The notes beneath the pieces were generated by a model. It saw nothing but the letters and a program-made list of their open reading frames with translations. It made no database searches and was not told where the DNA came from. A stretch of 64,000 nt of DNA from Enoplolaimus lenunculus (lineage: Eukaryota; Nematoda; Enoplea; Enoplida; Thoracostomopsidae). Location: contig JASANG010001415.1 of assembly GCA_030248215.1 (NCBI GenBank), forward strand, positions 124,001-188,000, read 5' to 3'. This document shows, piece by piece, positions 13,328 to 23,432 of the stretch. Made by a program: the position numbers and the translations under genes. Numbering within the stretch: position 1 is the first letter of the stretch; every line of letters begins with the position of its first letter.

Positions 13328-14119
13328 TAGGAAACAGGGGCGTCCGCAGAAAATTATGTTTAGGGGCACCGAATAGTTTTTGGGGGGGGGCTTCTACAAC
13401 TGCAACTCAAGATTGTTTAGTTTTAGACCGAGTCAATTTGGGGGACATCAGCCAAATTTGGGGGGAGGTACGACCGCTCAACGCACCCCGTTGGGCCGCC
13501 CATGCTAGGAAGAGGTGCGTTGAAACAATTTGCAATTGCACACAGCCCGAAAGGCCGCCTTTGGTGCCTTCATTCGTCTACGCCATGTGCTACATTGGCT
13601 TATAAACAAAACATCGTTTAAACTTTTATACTTCAATATCCGTTTTTCGTTTTCGTTATTTTGATCGGTATTCGTTTCCGTAGCATCCGCTACTCGCTGC
13701 TCCAAATTATAGCAACAATACCTCGAGTTAAAATATTGAGTTGTAATGAAGGGCTGTAGCAAGAAATAACTGAACATCACAGGACTACCTACTATCGGTA
13801 TCTGTGTTTGCTGGGTATTAAAGATCATAACTGCCAGGTTGAGATTCTAATTTAATAAATGGCCGTATTGTTTTTCATGCCGATCCTGCAAACTGGCAAT
13901 TTTATATTGGATACGTCCCAGCAGCTCAAAAGCTGGTTTTGAGTGGATCCTGGGTCTATGCTGCCTCCATTGTACTTATAAGCATTCGCTAGGTATAAAA
14001 CGCACGGCCCATATTAATAAAAAGGGTGTGAAAATTGTTATCAACGGGTATTAGCTAAGTATTTAACCTGAAATTACGTCAATAAGTAATATGCTGCATT
14101 ATTCAAAGTATACTTCAAC

Positions 14120-14322
14120 TTGCCTAAGCAACTATCATCAGTTAGTAATTGGTTTTCAAACTCAATATTGCAGTTGTTGCATTCAAACCTGGTACAAGCG
14201 AAGAACAAATTATATGCGAAAAATGTGCTGAATTTTGAGCATCAGCATTCGCTGGTTCGAAAGTTACAAGATCTATTACCAATTGGTAATAAGCGCTACT
14301 CACATTTAACAATACGGGGCGT
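14120..14322. mobile_element. G-family element, left end lost
   Basis: CAACTATCATCAGTTAGTAA ... CACATTTAACAATACGGG, same interior words as the 13100 and 26257 copies. Confidence 0.65.
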
Positions 14323-15025
14323 TGATTCTGGCTTTTTCCTAAACGCTTTTAATCAACGATAAACAAAACTGGAAAAGTTGCAAAGTAAATACTATCAAAA
14401 CTAGAATTGTATCTCCAAGGTTATTTTGAGATATTTGGGGGAAGTATGGTTTCTGTATGTCCCCATATAAGGTCTATAGCTAAAATTCAGCATTTTAACA
14501 TTTTTTGAGGGTACATTGGGTGTAAGGCACTACCCCGTTTGTCGGTGTCAACCATGGTACTAATGACCTCTCAAAGTAAGCTTGGTAAAGATGCCTAGAC
14601 AGATTTTTACCTACCACAACCCATCGCCCGTTGATGTGTTGATCATAAAAGATTAATAATACTGGAGTCTAAATGTGCGGCGTTTGTGTATAAAGTTTTT
14701 TTATTCTGATAACTGACATAGCTAGTCGATTTGGCGCCAAAAAACCCGCGGCGAAGTGTCCAATCACAAAACGAGGAACAGATGGTACGCATGTGAGAAG
14801 TGATCTTAAACCAAAAATAATCAGTTTTGAGGTGAATTTGAAATGCACGTACGTTTTAATTAAAATCTGCCTGTAATTTCCATGTTTACCTGGGTTCCAA
14901 ATCGCAATACAATTTGTCACCAGACCACAAATGAACGCCTAAATCAGACAGTCGAACTTTCGGATCCGTAGCCAACGGAGGATAGGGAGGCCGCAGGCTT
15001 CGTAAAAATTTTTTTGGATCACCTA

Positions 15026-15224
15026 CACTGTAAAAAATGGCGAGTCAAATTGACTTTCTCGGAAACAGGCTTTTCCTGGCCACACAAACTGAGTCAAATT
15101 TGACTCCGCCAGAGTCAAATTCGATTCACTGTTGACTCTGGCGGAGTCAAATTTGACTCAGTTTGTGTAGTCAGGAAAAGCCTATTTCCGAGATAGTCAA
15201 TTTGACTCCTCATTTTTTACAGTG
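15026..15224. mobile_element. C-family palindromic element
   Basis: 199 bp, CACTGTAAAAAATGGCGAG to TTTTTTACAGTG, TA on both sides (15024-15025, 15225-15226). Confidence 0.87.
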
Positions 15225-15434
15225 TAGCAACGTGTTCACCCTGCTTGTTAGGTTATTGTTTCAACCGCATGTCCCACTTAAAATGGTTTAGCCTTGCCAG
15301 CAGCAGGTTAAGCTGGCTGCATACGGGCCTGCTAAGTTCGGCTACGATTTTTTGCTTGAAGACTTTATAGCAAATTTCAACAACATATCGTGTTTCTGTC
15401 AAAAAGACCACGTTTTTCGCGTTATACATTGATA

Positions 15435-15876
15435 CTGTAGTGACCCGAAGGATACGGGGGAGACTGATATTTATTTGGCCTCTTCAGAGGGTTCCCCCCT
15501 TGTTATTCGGTACAGACTGTTATTTATTCACGCTTAGCCACGTCGTTACTGATATATTTCCGGTACTGCAACTATTCGTTGAATTAAACGTTTATTTGTC
15601 TTGCGTTAATAGTGTGAGCGATAATGCAAGGTTATACGTAGGAATGTACTTTCAAAATTTAAGTACGCTTTAAAGATTCTAACTCAATTATATTTGGTCC
15701 TGGAGTCATTTATGCACTACAATTAGGAATAACTGACCTTTATGGACTCTAACTAGAATTTAGGGACTCTATTCGCTTACGGACTCTTATTAGGGATGCG
15801 GATTCCTATTGATTGGGACTCAAAATGGGACCCCCCTCTTATTATATACCCCACACCCTCTTATTCGGGTCACTAC
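15435..15876. mobile_element. D-family element
   Basis: CTGTAGTGACCCGAAGGATA start after TA; end TTATTCGGGTCACTAC. Same interior landmarks as the 2068 copy. Confidence 0.85.
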
Positions 15877-16007
15877 GATATTTTTAAAAAAAGACGTTTA
15901 CTTTATAGCGTTTTGCTACATTGGCGACTTATAAATAAAAAGCGTTTTGAAAGATGTTGTTTGAAGCGTAAAAAGTGTTTATTTGCGTCTTATTTTTGAT
16001 GCGGTCG

Positions 16008-16396
16008 AGGGCACCATGCATAGAACAGGGCTGGAATAGTAGTATAAGCATATTCTTAAGCCTAAGCCTAAGCTTAAAGCCTAAAGCCTAAGTGCAAAGA
16101 AGAGCCTATTCCTTAGCCTAAGCGAGTCAGTTTAAGCTTTAGACTAATTTTTTTTGCTTAGGCTTAGGCTTACGCTTACGCTTAGGCTTAGGAATAGGCT
16201 CATCCATATGCTTAGGCTTAGGCTCAGGCTTAGGCTTAGGCCTAGGGATATGCTTATATATACTACTGTTCCGGTCCTGTTCTATACATGGGCCGCCTAA
16301 GCCTAAGCATTAGTTAAAAATTGAGTCTAATGCTTAAGTTGACTCTATTACAGCCCCGCAGAAAAACGTTCCGGCCCTGTTCTATACATGGGTCTG
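16008..16396. mobile_element. T element inserted in another T element
   Basis: Outer copy runs from CATAGAACAGGGCTGGAATA to GTTCCGGCCCTGTTCTATAC. Its middle is split by a second, oppositely oriented copy with its own end near 16290 (CTGTTCTATACATGGGCC). Confidence 0.6.
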
Positions 16397-16657
16397 ATTG
16401 TGAGTGGATAAACACTGAATATTTTTCATTTCAGGAATATTGTATTGCAATTCTCTTAATCAGCCGCGTAATGATGAGGAGGTGTTCGGGGCCCGGGGCC
16501 CACACCCAATCAGAATCACTGAATTCGTCATTTATTTGCTTTAAATACTAAAATTAATAGGTCTGGCTTCTAGCTCGCTTCGCTCGTTAAGGTTTTCGAT
16601 TGTTCAACTTTTGAGAAAGTTTAGTTTGTTCTAGATTTCAGACATATTTGTCTTATA

Positions 16658-17097
16658 CTGTACTAACCTGAATAAGAGGGGGAGACTGATAATTATTTGG
16701 CCTCTCCAGAGAGTATCCCTGTTATTCGATTTACGGAATGTTATTTTTTTTAACCCGCCCTCCGCCGCCCTTCGTTACTGACATATGTCCGGTATTGCAA
16801 CTATCCGTTAAATTAAACATTTATTGGTCTTAAATCAAAAGCTTGAGCGGTAATGCAAAGTTATACTTAGGAATGTACCTTCAAAATTTAAGTATGCTTT
16901 AATGTTTTGAACTCACCTTTATTTGATCATGAAGTCATTTATACACTACAACTAGGGATAATTGACATTTATGGACTCTGCTTAGGGTTTAGAGGCTCTA
17001 TCTGCATACGGACTCTAATTAGGGATATGGACTCCTATTGATTGGGACCCAAAATGGGGACCCCTCTTATTACCCCCTCTTATTCAAGTCCCTACAG
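16658..17097. mobile_element. D-family element between direct repeats
   Basis: CTGTACTAACCTGAATAAG to TTATTCAAGTCCCTACAG, TA on both sides. A ~65-bp host segment is repeated on either side (about 16594-16656 and 17100-17166). Confidence 0.85.
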
Positions 17098-17332
17098 TAT
17101 GGTTTTCCATTGTTCAACTTTTGACAAAGTTTAGTTTATTCCATATTTCAGACATATTTGTCTTATATGCCAAAGCGATTTTAGTCACTTCAGCAAACGT
17201 AAAATTAAGCGTATGGAATGAAATCCGTAAGCTTAAAAAGAGTTTGAACTTGCTCCGATAGCTGTGGCTGCATCATCATTCGAAATAAAATACTTGCTTT
17301 TCGTCCAAATGGTACAATGGTACACTGTAAAC

Positions 17333-17576
17333 TCCAGTGAATTGATTTTAACTCAGAATAAGTTGAATGCCCTCAGAAGTGTGAGCTCTGAATTAGGTCT
17401 TTCAGAACTCAGAATTCTGAATTGAATGAACTCCATACTGAATTAATTAATCAACTCACTAGGAATTAAATCAGCTCAGACTGAGTTAATATTGACTGTT
17501 TTATTAAGTCAGAAACACCAACAAATTGCTAATTCTCTATCTGAGTTGATTAATCAACTCATTGGAATTTACAGTG
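17333..17576. mobile_element. B-family palindromic element
   Basis: 244 bp, CACTGTAAACTCCAGTGAA to GGAATTTACAGTG, TA on both sides. Confidence 0.87.
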
Positions 17577-17807
17577 TAACATTTAAACGCGTTCAACTTA
17601 CCCTTGTATTAACAGAAATTACTCGCCTGAATTGACTACAAAATTAATAACGTCAAACTATCGAAGCTTAAGCTTTCAACACAATCGTTGCTTTAAGCTG
17701 TTAAGCTTCACAAATCTTTGCCAAAAACAACAAAACAATATAGTTTGTATAGATTTTTTCCAAAAACATGTTATTGAAAAATGAAAATTGTTTATAATTT
17801 CGACCCA

Positions 17808-18228
17808 TGGCAACTTTAAGGGGCGTCCAAGTTTCTGGTGGATCTATAAAAGATTAGGTTTAGGGTCTAGATCACATTTTTCTGTTTAGGTTTGGGCTTA
17901 AACGGCGTGTAATCGTATAATTGTTCTGGTAAAAAATAAGTACTTGTATTTAGGTTCCACCATGTAAACGTCCCCTTCTACATAACGAGCGTGAACCTAA
18001 AGTCTAAACCTTAAAAAAGCCTAAGCCTATGCTTGAGCCCAATTCTAAACCTAAGCCTAAACCTAAAATCTAAGCTTAACCCAATGTATTTAGTTCTTCC
18101 CACGTTAAGTTCCCCTTCTACATAAGAAACCTGACCCTAAAGCGTAAACCTTACAATAAGCCTAAGACTCTTGAGCCTAATCCTAAACCTAAGCCTAAGC
18201 CTAAAATCTAAGAGTAAACCAATTAAGC
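17808..18228. mobile_element. T2-type fragment and two ~140-bp tandem units
   Basis: 17808-17900 is a T2 left end. Then two head-to-tail units begin at about 17950 and 18087, each with CTTCTACATAA and CCTAAG-rich sequence. Confidence 0.55.
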
Positions 18229-18231
18229 ATA

Positions 18232-18483
18232 CTATGTAAATTACGGTGAGTTGATTTTAACTCTGAACGAGTTGAATTTACTCAGTCTGAGTGAGGACTA
18301 TCAGAACTCAGAATGTGAATTGATTCAACTCAATCTGAGTTAACTGATCAACCCTCCCGGAATCAAATCAACTGAGAGTGAACATTAACACAACTCAGAG
18401 TGAGTTCATGCTTAATATTATTAACTCAGAAATAACTAACTCGCTAGCTGCGTTGATCATTCTACTCATTGGAATTTACAGTG
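18232..18483. mobile_element. B-family palindromic element
   Basis: CTATGTAAATTACGGTGAG to GGAATTTACAGTG, 252 bp, followed by TA. Confidence 0.8.
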
Positions 18484-18778
18484 TAAGCATGTGATATATA
18501 ATATACCAAAATATAAACAACACTGTGTGGGATACTTTTTCGCTTTCTATTAAATTTTGGCACTGGTAACAGCGGAAAGTAAACAAAGACCTACGCGTCA
18601 ATTTTCAATTCTTATTAGCCACTACTTGACAGCTAACCTACAGCGGTGACCCCCCAAATCACTAATTGTAGGGTATAGCAAAATTCAAAAAATGCTATAC
18701 TGAATTGAATTTTACTCACTGGCTTATGACCATGTTCTTCTACACTTTCTATAATCAATTCAGGCTATTTTAGATATA

Positions 18779-18985
18779 CGCAGGGCCGCAGCAGCCACCC
18801 CCATACCCCCCATATAGGGGGCCCCACCCCTGAATGGCCCCCCTTCCACACTAACCGGTTGAAACGAAACCGCTCAAGACTTAAAATACGTCTGACTGCT
18901 TGCTCGCTTCGCTCGCAAGTTTGGACACCCCTACCCTGGAATTTGGAGGGAGCACCCACCTATGCCTGCTCCAGTACTGGATATA
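18779..18985. mobile_element. S-family GC-rich element
   Basis: GC-rich ends with CCCCC/GGGGG tracts around a GCTTGCTCGCTTCGCTCGC core. The same core recurs in many copies (about 9355, 20460, 27120, 39390). Confidence 0.5.
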
Positions 18986-18989
18986 CGTA

Positions 18990-19296
18990 TACGAAGAGTA
19001 ATAATTATAAAGTATGGAATATAACCAGATGATAACTACGTAACTTGAGCAAAGCAGGGGGCGGGTCGCTGATTGCGATTTTTCGATTTGTTTTAAGACG
19101 GACCAATTGCGTTGAAGATGCAAATTTGTTTATATTTCGTTTCTATTTTTCAACTATTTGGCTAGAAAACACATTGTTCGCTTGGCAGTTGAACCATTTG
19201 CATCTCTATAAATGTTCACTACAGCAAAGCCGTCGGCGGTACATTCCCTATCGGTCCTGAATTCACCGCTGCAACAAAGACACGTCTGTTACACAC
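18990..19296. other. No feature recognised
   Basis: Between the S element and the short foldback; short ORFs only. Confidence 0.4.
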
Positions 19297-19471
19297 AGAA
19301 AAGTATTTCTGAATTTATTCAAAAAAAGTGTTTTCTGTGGCGAATCTGAAAAGTTTTGCTGATATTTAAGACAATTTTTCTAAAAATAACTGGAAAACGT
19401 TTATTTTCAGACTTTATTTCAAAACGTTTTTTGAAAACATTTCTGTTATAACAGAAATACTTTTCAAGTGC
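19297..19471. mobile_element. Short foldback element
   Basis: AGAAAAGTATTTCTG at the left is inverted at the right as CAGAAATACTTTTC. 175 bp, AT-rich, non-coding. Confidence 0.55.
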
Positions 19472-19809
19472 ACCTTCCTAATTATATTTTTTAAATGTAA
19501 GAAATTTTTTCTTAAATATCACAAATGTTAGCTTGAGTGTAGTAGTTTTAGAGGATTTAGTTTTTTTGAGCGTTTTACGCCATAAATCGAATCGTATAGC
19601 TTATGTTGTTGTCGAGGTGCAAGTTTTGTGTCAAAGGTATCCTCACGGGATGGCATTGGGAACCCCCCTATTTGGGAAATTGCAATTGTATGGACCCGTA
19701 AAAATATTCGGTGTCTCCCAAGCATAAATATTCGGCGGACGCCTTACCGGGTTTCGTTTCATACATCTCAATCTCTAGTGTTTATCGTTAAACTGCAGTT
19801 GTAAAATTC

Positions 19810-20270
19810 TATGAGTTTGTTCCTAATCCTAAGCCTAAGCCAAAGCCAAGCACAAAATTTAGTCTAAAGCTTAAGCTTATTCCATTCTAGTCAAACAGAA
19901 AGGTTCCGCCCCTCATCTTTACATGGACCAAAATTTCCATCATACACTGTAAAGCTTACTGTATTGTAATTTTGTACAATTGCTGAAAGAACGTTACCTG
20001 GTGTACGCGTGTTATTGAGAACAAACTGCATAACGCAAACCGAATGTGGCTCGGTAACTGGACCAATGTATAAGAACAGGGACGTTGCAGTAGTACAAGC
20101 ATATACATAATCTTAAGTCTAACCGTGAAGAATCGGCTTATACCTAAGCCTAAGCCAAAGCTTAAACCAAAGCCTAAGCTTAAGTAAAAACATTAGTGTA
20201 AAACTTAAAAGATTTACTCTATTACAGTTCCGCAGAAAAACGCTTCGCTCCTGACCTCTACATGGGCCCG
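19810..20270. mobile_element. Two T-family elements
   Basis: 19810-19930 is a right half ending TTCCGCCCCTCATCTTTACA. 20059-20270 is fuller: ACCAATGTATAAGAACAGGG to CTCCTGACCTCTACATGGGC. Confidence 0.65.
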
Positions 20271-21738
20271 GTACTGCGCTAAAGTACTTAAGCTGGTGGC
20301 AGCTCTTAAGGTTTTACGTAACGACCTTGTACCAAAGTGTACTGGTATGGGTTTGAAACCAGATAGAGGAAGTTAATAAACAAACCACCAGGACCTTATG
20401 AGTATAGAAACCTGTGACGGATCTAGAAATTACTCAGACGAGGCCATGCGAAATATAATAGTGGAAAAATACTCAACGAGCGAAGACAGTGAAAGGCCGA
20501 CCGATAGTGGTTTACATTAATGCCTAATCTAAACTTTGAATCCAGGTAAAGGGGCACAAGCATGGGTGTCACCCGCTGGATCCACCAGTGGTAGAACCAA
20601 CAGAAACACAACTGAACCAAATAATATTAATTTTAATAGAATGCTTACCAAATGTTGTTTTTCTGTTGTGTAAAACGCAACATTGATCACCAGGACAATC
20701 TTATGCGTGGGGCGTACGTCTTCTTGCTGGACTCGTTAGGTGGGTCGGTGCTGCTCTGAACCCTCAAGTGATGAGTAATAAGTGATTGCAAACTAATTCG
20801 CAAAATTAAACCAGTTATTCCTATTCATACGTTCAAGTTTTTGCACCAAAAACTTACAGTTGCAATTTGCTCGTGCAACTGAATAACACAAAGCACTTGC
20901 AGTTGATATTGTTTATCATAGGCGTTCAGACAGCAGGGACGTACACAAGGGCAGTGATAGAGTGTTATTTCTGGTCCGGAAACTTATGGCGTGACAGGAA
21001 AAACACTTTGCAGAATTTATAATAACCAGCTAGATCCTAGGTGTCCAAAAATTTGCCCTATCGTTCACCAAACTTCCGGCGTCTACGATGCCATCCGGTA
21101 CTGAAATTCAAGCTACGTACCTGAAAGGAAGCAATGTATATAGCTCATATTTTTACATTATTTTTTAGTATATTTGTTTCATTACCGTACATTTTAAATT
21201 AATATATCATAATTTTAACCTCATGTCGATGCTTAAACTGATTATTATTTGACAGTAAATATATTACTTCTTGGTATCCGCTATCTGCTTAATTTGAATT
21301 TGCGGCCAAAATTTATAATTAACACTGCAACATTACTATGACCTTGTAAAACTAAGTATTCTAAGACCATCAAAATTTTTTAGATTCAGCCTAAACAACT
21401 TAATTTGCTCTATAAACGACACTCTAAAACGGTTTCGGATCTATGGTACAACTATTTGCTTCCAATCGTCAAGCTTCTATCGGCACTGCGCATTTGTCCC
21501 GTCAGCTCGAAGCGACACTGAACTCGATAAATTGAACTCAGCTTTCATTTCGTAATTTAAGCTTCAAAACAATTACTATAATGTTCATTATTAAAGCACA
21601 AACTAAATAATTGCTTACAATCAATTCAACTTGCACTTCACACGTATAAATAGTGTCTATGATTTTTTTAGTAGTTGCGAGCGCTAGCATATTTGTAATG
21701 TTGTCCAAAGTGTTCTGCTGACCTTTGGTGCTGAAAAA
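20271..21738. other. Upstream region of the receptor gene
   Basis: An S-type fragment (GATC ends, 20415-20600), then about 1.1 kb of sequence without recognised repeats leading to the TATA box at 21645. The most repeat-free stretch left of the gene, so a likely place for regulatory DNA; no specific site can be named. Confidence 0.4.
21645..21652 (+). promoter_or_regulatory. TATA box of the receptor gene
   Basis: TATAAATA lies 87 bp upstream of the ATG at 21739. A start site about 30 bp downstream would leave a 5' UTR of ~60 nt. This supports transcription beginning just before the long first ORF rather than inside it. Not tested; TATA-like words are common in AT-rich DNA. Confidence 0.45.
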
Positions 21739-22565
21739 ATGACTGCTGTCTCAGATCAAAACGTCGCGGCTACGATATCTACACCTGCTAGCGATCGCCT
21801 AAGTACTTGTGTGACAATTATAAAAACCGTAGACGATAGCCGATCTGCTGAGCGGTCAAATAAGTTATTAAAATTGCAAGATTGGCGAATTGATAAATAT
21901 AAATTGTACCCTGTCGATTTTCAACATTTGCCTTGTGCAACTGCAATTGCACGCGCAAGAAATGCATCTGCAGCAATAGTTGCAGGAACAACACTAAATA
22001 CACCTAGAACTATTGAACCAGGAACTACAGTGAGATCGCTTCAAGGTTCGACAATGCCAACATTATTATGGCCAACAACAACAACAATAACAGCAGCAGT
22101 AGCAACGACAACGACAACGACAACAACAACAACAACGACGACGACGACGACAACAACAACGACAACAACAACAGCAACACCAACAACAACGACGAAAACA
22201 ACAACGGCGAAAACAACAACAACGAGGAAGATGACAACAAAAATAGGAGCAGCAACAGCAACAATGAGTACAATCTCAACAATAACAACGACAACAACAA
22301 CAACAGCACCAACGGCGACAACAACAGCAACAACAACAGCAGGAACAGAAAAATTATCAGCAACAATAGCATCATCCATGTATCCAATTTCAAAATCAAT
22401 ACCTGACTTAGTAATATCATCATCGCCAGCAGCAACTTCAACAGCAGCCACAACAATAACAGCAACAACAACAACAACAACAACAACAGCTTCAACAGCC
22501 GCAACAACAACAACAACAACAACATCAACAGCAACAGCAGCAACAACAACAGCAACAACAACAGC

Positions 22566-22620
<55 letters not shown>

Positions 22621-23432
22621 GCAACAACAACAGCAACAACAACAGCAACAACAACAGCAACCACAGCAACAACAGCAACAACAACAGCTTCAACAGCACA
22701 AACAACAACAACAACAACAACCGAAACAACTTCATTTGCCACATTAACGCCATCAACAATAAAAGCAACAACAACAGCAACAAAAGCAAAAACAAAAACA
22801 AAAACAACAACGTCACCAAGTATTATTACAGAAACAACAGATGAAACAACTAACACAACAGCCAAGTCGCTCAATCCCTCTACAATACCAGTAACAACCA
22901 GTTCAAAAACACCAATAATACCCCCATCAGGACCGGATGCGCAGTTGCCAACGACGGACACCCAAGCGCCAGTACAACTTAAAATTCCCACGGTACCTGA
23001 GACCAAAGACCTTAAAATTCCCACGCAAGTCGCTACTGTACAATTCAAAATTCCCACGCTGCCCCAAACTAAAACTGGCTCAATTATAACAAGATCTATT
23101 ATCTCAAAGGGCAGTTTTGATAGTTCTATGATGTTTTCTAGCCAATCAAGCTGTCGATCACCATCAACCACGCGCTGCAATCAGACAGTATACGACGCAT
23201 TGCGCGACTGCAAAACAATGTGCAATATTTGCAGTAATATTACAAATTGCAATTATTGCACTTGCGATGCGCAAAATTGCCAACTGCGTGAATGCTGCTC
23301 TCATGAGCGGTCACGTGTGCGCGTGAGCTCACATGTTTTTCGCCGTGACGCAAAAATAAATACAAGAATGTTTGCCGTTTGGCTGATATGTGTACTACTT
23401 TGTAGTATTGCTATGGTCGCGGGGAATAATCA
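21739..23432 (+). CDS. LCCH3: Receptor exon 1: Thr-rich and Cys-rich extension plus signal peptide
   Basis: One open frame of 564.7 codons ending CA|GTAAGT, phase 2. Residues 1-110 are of mixed composition. About 115-340 is almost pure Thr with some Ala, encoded by an ACN trinucleotide tract. About 395-450 carries three copies of a KIPT motif. About 480-525 holds 11 Cys. Residues 544-565 ([20 protein letters not shown]) look like a classic secretory signal. Family members normally start directly with such a signal, so translation may begin at Met544 (23368), whose context has A at -3. The ATG at 21739 also has A at -3, follows a TATA box, and the frame stays open through non-repeat sequence on both sides of the repeat. 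If used, the product would be 1282 residues instead of 739. Confidence 0.75.

Noticed and set aside
13505-13828. 107-residue frame on the minus strand
   Set aside because: No family resemblance, biased low-complexity content, and it overlaps worn element sequence.
22025-23180. Leu-rich and Val-rich open frames on the minus strand and an Asn-rich one on the plus strand over receptor exon 1
   Set aside because: They are the other readings of the ACN trinucleotide tract; only the Thr frame runs on through non-repeat sequence into the signal peptide.
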